A stretch of DNA of 64,000 bases from Kitasatospora azatica KCTC 9699 (GTDB lineage Bacteria > Actinomycetota > Actinomycetes > Streptomycetales > Streptomycetaceae): NCBI RefSeq assembly GCF_000744785.1, contig NZ_JQMO01000003.1:2976001-3040000 (forward strand), given 5' to 3'. Positions within the stretch are counted from its first letter, which is position 1. Each line of letters begins with the position of its first letter. Positions 24,955 through 33,157 of this stretch are shown here, one piece after another. The position numbers and the translations under genes are program-made. Under the pieces are notes generated by a model. It saw only the letters and a list, made by a program, of their open reading frames with translations. It did not search any database and had not been told where the DNA came from.

Positions 24955-25872
24955 GTGACCGAGCAGCCTGAGCAGCCCACCACGGCAGCGGCCGAGCTGG
25001 CCGCCCGCAGCCTGGGCCTGGCGGGCGCGGTCAACGCCCGTGACCTCGGTGGCTACCGAACCGTCGACGGGCGGGTGCTGCGCACCGGCGTCGCCCTGCG
25101 CAGCGACGGCCTCAACCGCCTCACCGAGGCGGACCGGGCCCCGTTCGCCGCCCTCGGCATCCGCCATGTCGTCGACCTGCGCAGCCTGGACGAGGTCCGC
25201 GAGGCCGGTCCGGACAAGGTGCCCGGCCTGCCGGTGGCCGACATCTCGGCCGTCGAGCTGTCCGCCGAGCCGCTCAGCGTCAGCGCGCCCGGCCCCGACG
25301 GCATCACCCTGCACCACCTGCCGGTCTTCGCCGCCGACTTCGACATCTATGTCGCGCTGCGCGACGCGCTCGCCGACCGCGACCCGGTCAAGCAGCAGGC
25401 CCTGCTCGGTGACGGGCGGGCCGCGCAGATGATGGTCGGGCTCTACCGCTGGTTCGTCACCGACCCGGTGGCCCGCGAGCGGTTCGCCACCGTGCTGCGC
25501 CTGCTGGCGGCGCCGGACTCGCCGCCGGTGCTCTTCCACTGCACGGCCGGCAAGGACCGCACCGGCTGGACGGCGGCCCTGGTGCTCACGGCGCTCGGCG
25601 TGGACCGGGCGACCGTCTTCGAGGACTACCTGCTGACCAACGTCCGCTCCGGCGCCCTGGTCGAGACCATCGTGGACAGCTTCTACACCCGCGGTCTGAT
25701 GCGCGACCCCTCGCTGCTGCTGCCGCTGTTCCGGGCCGACGCCGCCTACCTGGAGGCCGCCTTCGCCGAGGTCGAGGCCGGCTGGTCGGGCTTCGAGGAG
25801 TTCTGGCGGTCCGGCCTGGGTCTGGACGACACCGTGCTGGCCGGACTGCGCAAGAACCTGCTGGGCGACTGA
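24955..25872 (+). CDS. tyrosine-protein phosphatase (DSP-like, PF13350 family)
   Basis: A 305-aa enzyme with the P-loop VLFHCTAGKDRTGWTAALVL at about residues 193-212, containing the CX5R nucleophile and arginine. The family's N-terminal block is NARDLGGYRTVDGRVLRTGV and the general-acid region VVDLRSLDEV. Relatives dephosphorylate phosphotyrosine or phosphoinositides; the PF13350 group includes mycobacterial PtpB. No signal peptide is seen. GTG 24955 follows GAGGAG by 6 bases. It stands divergent to the exopolysaccharide operon; a regulatory link to capsule-type synthesis is possible but not shown. Confidence 0.9.
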   Translation: MTEQPEQPTTAAAELAARSLGLAGAVNARDLGGYRTVDGRVLRTGVALRSDGLNRLTEADRAPFAALGIRHVVDLRSLDEVREAGPDKVPGLPVADISAVELSAEPLSVSAPGPDGITLHHLPVFAADFDIYVALRDALADRDPVKQQALLGDGRAAQMMVGLYRWFVTDPVARERFATVLRLLAAPDSPPVLFHCTAGKDRTGWTAALVLTALGVDRATVFEDYLLTNVRSGALVETIVDSFYTRGLMRDPSLLLPLFRADAAYLEAAFAEVEAGWSGFEEFWRSGLGLDDTVLAGLRKNLLGD

Positions 25873-25890
25873 GGCCGGCTCAGCACGTCA

Positions 25891-25932
25891 TCAGTACTCG
25901 CTGGTCAGTACTCCGCGGTCAGTACTCGCTGG
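25891..25932. repeat. 14-bp triplication across the sigN-like stop codon
   Basis: TCAGTACTCGCTGG at 25891-25904, a variant (TCAGTACTCCGCGG) at 25905-25918, and TCAGTACTCGCTGG at 25919-25932. On the minus strand each copy repeats the terminal Ser/Glu-Tyr-stop of the sigma factor, so the true C-terminus is followed by two copies of itself. Confidence 0.85.
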
Positions 25933-26809
25933 TCAGGCCCTCGCGCAGCTGGGTGAGGGTCTTGGTCAGCAGTCGCGAGACGTGCATCTGCGAGATGCCG
26001 ATCTCCTCGCCGATCTGCGACTGGGTCAGGTTGCCGAAGAACCGCAGCATGATGATCCGGCGCTCCCGGGGCGGCAGCTTGGCCAGCAGCGGCTTGAGCG
26101 ACTCGCGGTACTCCACGCCCTCCAGCGCCAGGTCCTCGTAGCCCAGCCGCTCGGCCAGCGGCCCGTCGCCGTCCTCCTCGCCCGGGGCCGAGTCCAGCGA
26201 GCTGGCGGTGTAGGCGTTGCCGACGGCCAGGCCCTCGACCACGTCCTCCTCGCTGACGCCCAGGCAGGCGGCCAGCTCGGCGACGGTGGGGGAGCGGTCC
26301 AGCCGCTGGGCGAGCTCGTCGCCCGCCTTGGTCAGCGCCAGCCGCAGTTCCTGCAGCCGCCGCGGCACCCGCACCGACCAGCTGGTGTCCCGGAAGAAGC
26401 GCTTGATCTCGCCGACCACGGTGGGCATCGCGAAGGTCGGGAACTCCACCCCGCGGTCCGGGTCGAACCGGTCGATCGCCTTGATCAGCCCGATGGTGCC
26501 GACCTGGACGATGTCCTCCATCGGCTCGTTGCGGCTGCGGAACCGGGCCGAGGCGTAGCGCACCAGCGGCAGGTTCAGCTCGATCAGGGTGTCCCGGACG
26601 TAGCTGTGCTCGGCGCTGCCCGGCGTCACGGTGGCCAGCCGGCGGAACAGCGAACGGGACAGGGTGCGGGTGTCCAGCGCCGGCGAGGCCGCCGGACCGG
26701 TCTGGACCGCGGTCTCGACTACCGGCACCGGCCCGGGTCCGGCCGCGGGCGCCTGCTCGACGACCGCCGTACCACCGTGGATCTCTGCGCTGCCCAGCTC
26801 TGCGGACAT
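25919..26809 (-). CDS. sigN: SigB-family RNA polymerase sigma factor (SigN-like)
   Basis: A 296-aa sigma factor. Region 2 is at about residues 75-145 (NLPLVRYASARFRSRNEPM, EDIVQVGTIGLIKAIDRFDP, FPTFAMPTVVGEIKRFFRD), with region 3 (RVPRRLQELRLALTKAGDEL) and region 4 (LPPRERRIIMLRFFGNLTQ, SQIGEEIGISQMHVSRLLTK). The N-terminal 50 residues are Ala/Pro-rich. ATG 26809 follows a GGGGGAGGG ribosome site. Position next to a sigF-like gene and upstream of tadA-upp matches Streptomyces coelicolor sigN; the symbol rests on that remembered synteny. A SigB-type promoter candidate lies about 90 bases upstream. Confidence 0.88.
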   Translation of the reverse strand: MSAELGSAEIHGGTAVVEQAPAAGPGPVPVVETAVQTGPAASPALDTRTLSRSLFRRLATVTPGSAEHSYVRDTLIELNLPLVRYASARFRSRNEPMEDIVQVGTIGLIKAIDRFDPDRGVEFPTFAMPTVVGEIKRFFRDTSWSVRVPRRLQELRLALTKAGDELAQRLDRSPTVAELAACLGVSEEDVVEGLAVGNAYTASSLDSAPGEEDGDGPLAERLGYEDLALEGVEYRESLKPLLAKLPPRERRIIMLRFFGNLTQSQIGEEIGISQMHVSRLLTKTLTQLREGLTSEY

Positions 26810-26900
26810 GCACCCTCCCCCTCGTGACTGGTCCAACGGGAGCCTCCGCTCGGCGGTTCCCCGGTGCGCGCCGAGTGATCGGCGTCCCCCCATCGCTTGC

Positions 26901-26926
26901 TTACCGGAACATAGCGCGCGGCAAAC
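26901..26926 (-). promoter_or_regulatory. candidate SigB/SigF-type promoter of the sigN-like gene
   Basis: Read on the minus strand, GTTT (26926-26923), a 16-base spacer and CGGTAA (26906-26901) resemble the stress-sigma consensus GTTT-N14-16-GGGTAT (4 of 6 at -10). It would give a leader of roughly 85 bases before ATG 26809. Inference from one match only. Confidence 0.35.
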
Positions 26927-26981
26927 CCGAACGTCGCGAGATGTCACGTGGTAGTAACGCGCAGCGATGCACCGTCAGTGG

Positions 26982-27809
26982 TCACTCGTCCCAGGAGTTT
27001 CCGGTGCGAAGCCTGGTCAAGATCCTCGACAACAGCCGGGACACGTGCATTTGAGACATTCCCAGCTCGTTGGAAATCTGGGACTGCGTCAGGTTGGCGA
27101 AGAAGCGCAGTATGACGATCCGGCGCTCCCGCTCGGGCAACTGCACCAGCAGGTGGCGCACCATGTCGCGGTGCTCCACGTCGGTCAGCGCGGAGTCCTC
27201 GTAGCCGAGCCGGTCCAGCAGGGCCAGCCCGCCCTCGTGCTCCTGGGCGGCCTCCAGCGAGGCGGCGTTGTAGGCGCGGCCGGCGTCCAGGCAGGCCCGC
27301 ACGTCCTCCTCGGGGATCCGCAGGTTGGCGGCGATCTCGGGCACCTTGGGGGTGCGGCCGTGAGTGACCGTCAGCTCCTCCATCGCGCCGCTGACCTGGA
27401 CCCAGAGCTCCTGCAGTCGGCGCGGCACGTGCATGGTGCGCACATTGTCCCGGAAGTAACGTTTGATCTCCCCCAGGATGGTCGGCAGCGCATAGGTGGG
27501 GAACTGCACGCCGCGGTCCGGGTCGAACCGGTCGATGGCGTTGATCAGGCCGATGGTGCCGACCTGGACCACGTCCTCCATCGGCTCGTTGCGGCTGCGG
27601 AAGCGGGTGGCCGCGTAGCGCACCAGCGGGATGTTGACCTCGATCAGCGCGGCCCGCACCTGCTCGCGCTCGGGGGCCTGCGGGGGGAGTTCGGCGAGCC
27701 GCTCGAAGAGCACCCGGGTGAGGGTGCGCACGTCGATCGGGCCGGCGGTCTCCACGAGCTCGACGAGCTCCGCAGGCTCCGCGCTCTCGGCGGACTCCAC
27801 TGAATCCAC
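26982..27809 (-). CDS. sigF: SigB-family RNA polymerase sigma factor (SigF-like)
   Basis: A 275-aa sigma factor, highly similar in layout to its neighbour: NIPLVRYAATRFRSRNEPM, EDVVQVGTIGLINAIDRFDP, FPTYALPTILGEIKRYFRD, VPRRLQELWVQVSGAMEEL, LPERERRIVILRFFANLTQ and MSQMHVSRLLSRILTRLR. GTG 27809 is preferred over GTG 27815 because AGGAGG then sits 8 bases upstream; the alternative would overlap the ribosome site. The acidic N-terminus (SVESAESAEPAELVELVE) differs from the partner. In S. coelicolor SigF acts in late spore maturation. No anti-sigma or anti-anti-sigma gene is adjacent, so control must come from elsewhere. Confidence 0.88.
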   Translation of the reverse strand: MDSVESAESAEPAELVELVETAGPIDVRTLTRVLFERLAELPPQAPEREQVRAALIEVNIPLVRYAATRFRSRNEPMEDVVQVGTIGLINAIDRFDPDRGVQFPTYALPTILGEIKRYFRDNVRTMHVPRRLQELWVQVSGAMEELTVTHGRTPKVPEIAANLRIPEEDVRACLDAGRAYNAASLEAAQEHEGGLALLDRLGYEDSALTDVEHRDMVRHLLVQLPERERRIVILRFFANLTQSQISNELGMSQMHVSRLLSRILTRLRTGNSWDE

Positions 27810-27951
27810 GGTCACCCCCTCCTTCTCCTTGGTTCACCACCCTGTCCTGCCCGGCAAAATCGGTCATAGCATCACAAGCCGGGCGTGCTCCGTTCAAGTA
27901 CCGGACGGAGGCGTGTTGACGGACCGTCGGCTGCGCGCGGGCCGGAACGCG

Positions 27952-28008
27952 ACGGCCCCCCGCCACTCGGACGGGCTCACCGGGAGCCGTCGGGTGGTGG
28001 GGGGCCGT
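27952..28008 (-). terminator. long-loop inverted repeat downstream of the Dabb gene
   Basis: A 15-base arm (27952-27966) pairs with 27994-28008 with a single G-T wobble, enclosing a 27-base loop. It lies 38 bases past the Dabb-protein stop on the minus strand, in the right place for its terminator, and upstream of the sigF-like gene. Confidence 0.55.
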
Positions 28009-28045
28009 TGGATCGTGCGAGTACGACCTGTGGTGCTGGTGGGGA

Positions 28046-28339
28046 TCAGACCTCGAAGTCGGCGACCACCAGAGTGGCGATCTCCCGCCACTGGTGGGCG
28101 GCGGCCACGTGGTCCGGATGGGTGGCGTAGGCCTGCAGGGCGTTCTGGTCGGCGACCAGGCTGTTGAGCGCATAGTCGTACGCGACCTCGCGCGGGCTGA
28201 CGTTCCAGCCGTGCTGCCACTCCAGCAGCTCGGGGATCTGCTGGTCGAGCCCCTCGAAGGCCTTGTGGGCGGCGAGCGCCCGCTCGTCGTCCTTGCTGAT
28301 GCCTTCGTTGAGCTTGAACAGAACCAGGTGGCGGATCAC
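28046..28339 (-). CDS. Dabb-family (stress-responsive A/B barrel) protein
   Basis: A 97-aa single-domain protein: MIRHLVLFKLNEGISKDDER, LEWQHGWNVSPREVAYDYAL and LQAYATHPDHVAAAHQWREI are the conserved strands and helix of the dimeric ferredoxin-like Dabb fold. GTG 28339 has GGAG 7 bases upstream; a longer frame to 28399 has no ribosome site. Members bind or transform diverse small molecules, and no specific reaction can be assigned. It lies upstream of the sigma pair, in line with core streptomycete gene order. Confidence 0.85.
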   Translation of the reverse strand: MIRHLVLFKLNEGISKDDERALAAHKAFEGLDQQIPELLEWQHGWNVSPREVAYDYALNSLVADQNALQAYATHPDHVAAAHQWREIATLVVADFEV

Positions 28340-28460
28340 GGGCGTGCTCCTTGCGGGGCCGAGAGGGTGGCGGACCCGGACACGGTAACCCGGGGCCACC
28401 GCCGGTCGGCGGGGCTGCCCGCCATGTGGCCGGGCTGCCCGCTACGTGGCCGGGCCGGCG

Positions 28461-28625
28461 CTATTTGACCAGGCCGGTCATGAAGGCGCCGACCGACTTC
28501 GCGGCGTCCGAGATGCCGAGGAACCCCGACTGGACCAGCTCGGCCGCGCGTGCGGGCGAATGGATGATCGTGTAAACCACGAAAATCAGCAGCAGATACA
28601 TGCCGATCTTCCTTGCCTGTGCCAT
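28461..28625 (-). CDS. 54-aa single-pass membrane small protein
   Basis: Reads MAQARKIGMYLLLIFVVYTI, then IHSPARAAELVQSGFLGISD and a tail ending TGLVK before TAG. A basic N-terminus, one transmembrane helix (residues about 8-21) and an amphipathic C-terminal half suggest an inner-membrane microprotein. ATG 28625 is preceded by GGAGGTGG at 11 bases. The size, clean Shine-Dalgarno and hydrophobic pattern support a real gene; the function is unknown. Confidence 0.7.
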   Translation of the reverse strand: MAQARKIGMYLLLIFVVYTIIHSPARAAELVQSGFLGISDAAKSVGAFMTGLVK

Positions 28626-28970
28626 CGGAACCGCCCACCTCCGCCGTCAGTCGCACCGATCCAGAGCGCAGCCTATCCACCGAATGGCGCAAACAGGTGT
28701 GCAACGCGTTCACTCGGCGGGACGAAGGTCCCCGCGACTGGGGCCCTTGTGCGGATGCCCGCGGGCGAGCACGGCGGCAGGATGGTTGTTGTACCGAGGG
28801 TCTGGCAGGAATTCCCGGTACGTGGGTCCGGAGCTCCCCGCTGTGGGACCGGGTGCCGCGGGGTTCCCCCGAGCGGCACCGGTTGTGGGACCTCCGCCGG
28901 GGGAGCCGTCCGTCCCCCCGGGACGGCTCCCCCCACCTCTCCTTGACGGTGGTTCAGGCCTGGGTACTGC
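28626..28970. other. gene-poor gap with a strong inverted repeat
   Basis: No frame here has both a ribosome site and streptomycete codon use. The only clear structure is a 13-bp perfect stem, 28899-28911 with 28921-28933, 38 bases beyond the stop of the minus-strand operon that ends at 28971. It is best read as that operon's terminator, without a T-run. Confidence 0.6.
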
Positions 28971-29420
28971 TCAGGACTGTGTGAAGCGCACCTCGGCCTC
29001 GGGGCTCAGCCCCAGCTCCTCCCCGGTCACCGGCTCGCCCGTGCTGATCAGGATGTTGTAGTGGTTGGGGAAGTGGCAGGCGTCGAAGCCGAGCACGGTG
29101 CCGACCGGCCGCCCGCCGATCCAGACCGTGTCGCCCCGGTCGATCACCCCCGCGCGGGAGATCTCGGTGAAGCCCAGGAACCCCACCCGGTCCACCCGGG
29201 TCCCCGGCGTCCCGTCCAGGACGTCGGTGGTGACCAGCTCGTGCAGCTCGCCGGCCCGTACGCAGCGGCTGGCATACGGCTCCACCGTCATGCCGCGGTC
29301 CTCGCGGCGGTGGATCAGCACCTTGACCAGCTGGCCGGCCACCGGGCGCTTGGCGCCGTCCTCGGGCACGGCCGGTGAACCCTGAACGGCGAGCGAGGGC
29401 GCGCCCTGCTGGAAGGTCAT
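28971..29420 (-). CDS. conserved small protein (DUF6917-like), last gene of the unknown operon
   Basis: A 149-aa soluble protein with no signal peptide. Notable segments are GQLVKVLIHRREDRGM, ELHELVTTDVLDGTPGTRVD, RVGFLGFTEISRAGVIDRGD, TVWIGGRPVGTVLGFDACH and FPNHYNILISTGEP. It seems beta-rich; the GFDACHFPNHYN block, with Cys, His and Asn, could form a metal or substrate site. I tentatively associate it with DUF6917, which has no assigned function. ATG 29420 overlaps the end of the Gfo/Idh/MocA gene (ATGA), so it is co-translated with the operon. Confidence 0.75.
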   Translation of the reverse strand: MTFQQGAPSLAVQGSPAVPEDGAKRPVAGQLVKVLIHRREDRGMTVEPYASRCVRAGELHELVTTDVLDGTPGTRVDRVGFLGFTEISRAGVIDRGDTVWIGGRPVGTVLGFDACHFPNHYNILISTGEPVTGEELGLSPEAEVRFTQS

Positions 29421-30403
29421 CGGGCCTCCTGGGGGATCCGGATCGCGATGTGGGTGGCCTGCTCGCCGTCGAGCCGGTACGCGGCGTGCACCAGCTCCAG
29501 AGCGGCCAGGCCGCCGTCCCGGTGCGCCGCCGGGTCGTCCAGTGCGGCGCCGAAGGCCGCCAGGATCCCGCGGTACTCGTGCCAGAGCGACTCCTTGAAC
29601 CCCGGGTGGCCGGCCAGCAGGTCGGCCCGGTGCACGGTGCCGTCGGCCAGCGTGACCTCGACGTCCTTCAGCTCGCCCGGGTACGACCAGTCCAGTTCCA
29701 CCCGGGCCCGGCTCGGGGTGGGGCCGGCGGTGGCCAGCTCGATCACCGCCTGCCGGTCCAGGCCCCGGGCGTCGCGGTCGATCCGGACCCGGGTCACGGT
29801 CAGCTCGGCCTCCCCGAGCAGCAGCCGGACCAGGTCGAAGGCGTTCGGGCCGTTGTCCGCCACGCAGCCGCCGCCGCACCGCGCGGGGTCCAGGTACCAG
29901 CGGTCCCGGCCGACGTACTCCTCGATCCGCTCGAAGTAGCGGACCCGGACCCGCCTGACCGGGTTGTCGGCCGGAGCGGCCGGCAGGGCGAGCACCGGGG
30001 CGTTGTAGCGGCGGTGGAAGGCGGTGAACAGCACGGTGCCGCGCTCGGCGGCCAGCGCCGTCAGCGCCCGGGCCTCGGCGAGCCTGGTGGCCAGCGGCTT
30101 CTCCACACAGACCGGCAGACCGGCCGCGAGCAGGTCGCGGCAGAGCGCGGCGTGCGCGTCGTCGGGCACGGTGACGACCACCCCGGCCAACTCGGGGTGG
30201 GCGGCGAGCATGGCGCGGTGGTCGCGGTAGGCGGGCACGGTGGCGTCCCGCAGCGCCGCCTCGTTCAGGTCGCAGACGGCGGCCAGCCGGAAGGCGGGGT
30301 CCGCCTCGATGGCGGCCAGGTAGAAGCGGGAGATGACGCCGAGGCCGATGACGGCCAGCGGGCGGGGGCCGGTCTTCGGGCCGGGGTCGGTACGTGTGCT
30401 CAT
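29417..30403 (-). CDS. Gfo/Idh/MocA-family NAD(P)-dependent oxidoreductase
   Basis: A 328-aa enzyme. The Rossmann start RPLAVIGLGVISRFYLAAIE is followed by the family signature GLPVCVEKPLATRLAEARAL (EKP motif, catalytic Lys) and TAFHRRYNAPV. The C-terminal alpha/beta domain contains GGCVADNGPNAFDLVRLLLG, matching the GG-x-D-x-G/H-x-D pattern. It should oxidise or reduce a polyol, sugar or imine substrate. It overlaps both neighbours by ATGA, between the Ldh-family reductase and the small end gene. Confidence 0.88.
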   Translation of the reverse strand: MSTRTDPGPKTGPRPLAVIGLGVISRFYLAAIEADPAFRLAAVCDLNEAALRDATVPAYRDHRAMLAAHPELAGVVVTVPDDAHAALCRDLLAAGLPVCVEKPLATRLAEARALTALAAERGTVLFTAFHRRYNAPVLALPAAPADNPVRRVRVRYFERIEEYVGRDRWYLDPARCGGGCVADNGPNAFDLVRLLLGEAELTVTRVRIDRDARGLDRQAVIELATAGPTPSRARVELDWSYPGELKDVEVTLADGTVHRADLLAGHPGFKESLWHEYRGILAAFGAALDDPAAHRDGGLAALELVHAAYRLDGEQATHIAIRIPQEAR

Positions 30404-31575
30404 GCGGCGCCGCCGATCGGTCGGGGAGCGGTCAGGCCGCTGTCGGCGGCCAACTCGGTCAGCTCCTGGAAGCGGGCCGGCGACAGGTGCACCCCGCTGA
30501 TCAGCTGACGGGCCGCCAGCTCGCCCTCGGGGTGGCCCGGGTAGCTCACCGGCCGGGTCGGGTCGACCGGCGGGCAGTCCAGCAGGCTGCCGAACAGCCC
30601 GGTGGCCTGGGCGGCGAACTCCGCGCCGTCGCGCAGCGCGCCCGGTGCGACGGCCAGCGTCAGGTAGCCGATGTCGTCGTCGCGTCCGGTCGGGCCGCCG
30701 TCGCCGGCCAGCGCCTGCTGGGCCGGGCCGAGGCCCGCGCCGGCCAGCAGCGCGCCCAGCACCTCGACCACCAGCCCGAGCCCGTACCCCTTGAAGGCGC
30801 CGGTCTCCGGCCGACTGCCCAGCCAGAGCAGGTGCGCCTCGCCGCGGTCGAAGGCGGCCGGGTCGGTGACCGGCGCCCCGTCCTGGTCGGCCACCCAGCC
30901 CTCCGGGATCCGCTGCCCGGCGCGGGCGGCGGCCCGGACCCGGCCGGTCGGCACCGCCGTGGTGCTCATGTCCAGGACGAACGGGTGCAGTCGCCCGCCC
31001 GCCGGGGCGGCCACGCTGAGCGGGTTGGTGCCGAGCATCGCGGGCCGGCCGCCCGGCGGACGGGCGATCCGCTGCCGGCCGCAGTTCGCCGCCAGCAGGC
31101 CGATCATGCCGCGCCGGGCGGCCCGCAGGGTGTGGAAGCCGGCGCAGCCCAGGTGGGTGGCGCCGCGCACCGAGACCAGGCCGATGCCGTGGGTGGCGGC
31201 CCGCTCCACCGCCAGGTCCATCGCGGCCGGGGCCGCCCACAGGCCGAGCGCCCGACGGTCGTCGAGCAGCACGGCGGCGCCGAGGTCGGTCAGCCGCTCC
31301 GGCTCGGCGAGCGGGTCGGCCCGCCGCTCGTCCAGCAGCGGGAGGTGGAGCCGGGTGAGGTTGACCAGGCCGTGCGAGGTGAGACCGGTGAGGTCGCCGT
31401 AGCAGAGCGCCTCGGCGGCGGTCCTGGCCCGGGCGGCGGGCAGGCCGCGGTCGGCGAACACCTCGGCGGTGAAGCGCAGCAGCTCGGGGTAGCGGACCAG
31501 GACGCCGGGGCGGCTCGTACCGTGCGGGGCGCCGAGGCGGGCGCCGTCGCCTTCGAGGGTGGAGGTCACGGGCAT
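30400..31575 (-). CDS. Ldh-family (malate/lactate/ureidoglycolate dehydrogenase-like) oxidoreductase
   Basis: A 391-aa enzyme of the type-2 malate/lactate dehydrogenase family: SHGLVNLTRLHLPLLDER, GIGLVSVRGATHLGCAGFHT, MLGTNPLSVAAPAG, FVLDMSTTAVPTGRVRAAAR, GAFKGYGLGLVVEVLGALLAG. The catalytic His is in the TSHG/HLG segments. The family includes 2,3-diketogulonate reductase and the imine reductase DpkA (pyrroline/piperideine-2-carboxylate). The latter would fit beside a peptidase and another reductase in amino-acid chemistry. ATG 31575 overlaps the M20 gene by 10 bases. Confidence 0.88.
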   Translation of the reverse strand: MPVTSTLEGDGARLGAPHGTSRPGVLVRYPELLRFTAEVFADRGLPAARARTAAEALCYGDLTGLTSHGLVNLTRLHLPLLDERRADPLAEPERLTDLGAAVLLDDRRALGLWAAPAAMDLAVERAATHGIGLVSVRGATHLGCAGFHTLRAARRGMIGLLAANCGRQRIARPPGGRPAMLGTNPLSVAAPAGGRLHPFVLDMSTTAVPTGRVRAAARAGQRIPEGWVADQDGAPVTDPAAFDRGEAHLLWLGSRPETGAFKGYGLGLVVEVLGALLAGAGLGPAQQALAGDGGPTGRDDDIGYLTLAVAPGALRDGAEFAAQATGLFGSLLDCPPVDPTRPVSYPGHPEGELAARQLISGVHLSPARFQELTELAADSGLTAPRPIGGAA

Positions 31576-32894
31576 GCGGGGTGCGGCTCCTGGGTGCTCG
31601 GGCGGGGGGACGGGAGAGTGGCTGAAGCGGTGTCGAAGGCGGCGAGCAGGTCGGCGACGGCGCGGGCGAAGGCGGTCAGCTCGGCGGTGTGCACGAACTC
31701 GCCGTCGGCGTGGGCGTTGTTGCCGTCGAGGGTGCCCGGGCCGAGCACCACGGTGGTGGCCTCCGGGCGGCCGGCCAGCCAGATCGCGTCGCAGGTGAAG
31801 CCGGGCAGTTCGGCGGGCCAGGGAGCGATCCGGGCGGCGGCCAGCAGCTCGGTGAGCCGGCGGTCGCCGGCGGGCGGCTCCAGCGCGGGCAGGCCGCGCT
31901 TGAGCCACTGCAGTCGCGTGATCCGGGCGGCGTCCACCGCGGTTCGGGCCAGCAGCGGGTTGGCGGCGAACCGGTCGGCGAAGGCGCGCAGCCCGTCGGC
32001 CAGGCCCTCGGTGACGGCCTGCTCCAGGCGCTCGGCGGTGGCGGGGGAGGGGTAGGCGAGGTTGAGCAGCAGCTCGCCCTGGCCGTAGACCCGGTTGTGC
32101 AGGTGCCCGGTGTGCAGGCCGGCCACGCAGAGCCGGCCGTCGCCCGGCTGGACCGTCGCGGCCAGGTGCTGGGCGAGGAAGCCGAGCAGCACGGTGGCGT
32201 TGTGGCCGGCGGCGGGCCGGTCGTCCACCGCGTCCTGGCCGTGCACCTGGATCCGCGCGGTCATCGCGGCGGTGCAGCTGGTGAGTGCGCGGTTGCCGGT
32301 GGGCTCGCAGAAGACGTTGAGCCGGCCGTAGTGGCCGGCCGCCACCAGCGGGCGGGTGCCGATGGTGCCGAGCGCGCCGCCCTCCTCGCCGGCCACCGCC
32401 TGGACCAGCACGGTGATCCGCTCGGCCAGGCCCGGGCGGAGCGCCAGCGCGGTGCGGATGCCGGTGAGCAGCGCGACGGCGGGGCCCTTGGCGTCGACGG
32501 CGCCGCGCCCGTAGTACGTCCCCGGCCCGCCCCGCTCGCCGGTGTACCGCACCTCCTGCTGCCCCGCCACCGTGTCCAGGTGCACGTTGAACATCACCGT
32601 GCGTTCGCGCGGCAGCGCCGGGCCCAGCCGCAGCAGCAGGCTCGGCTGCTCGGCGAGGAACCGCGGGTCCGCTGCCGCCGCCTGCCGCACCGGCAGTGGC
32701 ACGTCCGGCAGTTCGGCCCAGCCCGGGTCCGGCGCGGTGTGCTGCAGCACCTTGAAGCCCAACCGGGCGGCGGCCTGGGTGTAGGCCTGCTGCGCCGCCC
32801 AGAGCCGGGCCGTCCCGGTCGGCTCCTCCAGCGGCCCCGCCGTCGGCAGGGCCAGCAGTTCCAGCAGCAGCTGATGGTCCGTCGGTTTCAGCAC
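31566..32894 (-). CDS. M20-family metallopeptidase/deacylase
   Basis: A 442-aa di-zinc hydrolase. Zinc ligand His is in VMFNVHLDTVAGQQ, the bridging Asp in GRGAVDAKGPAVALLTG, and the catalytic Glu pair in AVAGEEGGALGTIG, with FCEPTGNRALTSC, RIQVHGQDAVDDRPAAG and GPGTLDGNNAHADGEF (C-terminal His). This is the ArgE/DapE/LysK type, hydrolysing an N-acyl amino acid or peptide. GTG 32894 has GGAG 8 bases upstream and overlaps the preceding stop (GTGCTGA). Confidence 0.88.
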   Translation of the reverse strand: MLKPTDHQLLLELLALPTAGPLEEPTGTARLWAAQQAYTQAAARLGFKVLQHTAPDPGWAELPDVPLPVRQAAAADPRFLAEQPSLLLRLGPALPRERTVMFNVHLDTVAGQQEVRYTGERGGPGTYYGRGAVDAKGPAVALLTGIRTALALRPGLAERITVLVQAVAGEEGGALGTIGTRPLVAAGHYGRLNVFCEPTGNRALTSCTAAMTARIQVHGQDAVDDRPAAGHNATVLLGFLAQHLAATVQPGDGRLCVAGLHTGHLHNRVYGQGELLLNLAYPSPATAERLEQAVTEGLADGLRAFADRFAANPLLARTAVDAARITRLQWLKRGLPALEPPAGDRRLTELLAAARIAPWPAELPGFTCDAIWLAGRPEATTVVLGPGTLDGNNAHADGEFVHTAELTAFARAVADLLAAFDTASATLPSPRPSTQEPHPACP

Positions 32895-33157
32895 GGGGAC
32901 CACTCCAGCCCCGCCGCCGTCGCCCGCCAGCCCTCGGCGGCCGCCACCGTCTGCTCGGCGAGCTCGCGCAGCGCCCGCCCGCAGCGGGCGAAGCTGCGGC
33001 GGCACTCGGCGGGGTCGGCCCGGTACCCCTCGTGCGGGCGGACCGCGAGATGCGGTTCGTCGGTGATCCCGCAGTAGCCGATCCGTCGTTGGGTGCTTTC
33101 GCTGCTTCCGGTGCTTTCGCTGCGCGCGGGTGTGGTGCGCACTGCCTCAGTGGACAT
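32888..33157 (-). CDS. 89-aa unknown protein, second gene of the operon
   Basis: An 89-aa protein with a Ser/Thr/Arg-rich N-terminus (TTPARSESTGSSESTQRR), then YCGITDEPHLAVRPHEGY, a helical stretch (FARCGRALRELAEQTVAAAE) and the end GLEWSPC. Three cysteines, including the last residue, are notable. ATG 33157 has GGAG 8 bases upstream. Both ends overlap neighbouring genes, so it is a bona fide operon member. I recognise no family. It could be a carrier or modified peptide processed by the downstream peptidase, but this is speculation. Confidence 0.65.
   Translation of the reverse strand: MSTEAVRTTPARSESTGSSESTQRRIGYCGITDEPHLAVRPHEGYRADPAECRRSFARCGRALRELAEQTVAAAEGWRATAAGLEWSPC

Noticed and set aside
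28673..28936. A tRNA-like antisense reading in the gap near 28.7 kb
   Set aside because: The translated frame looked like tRNA-antisense text, but no acceptor, anticodon or T-arm pairing can be drawn.
32888..33157. LysW-type amino-group carrier protein partnering the M20 peptidase
   Set aside because: It lacks the acidic EDWGE-type C-terminus and the zinc-binding pattern, and no LysX-like ligase is present; kept only as an open idea.
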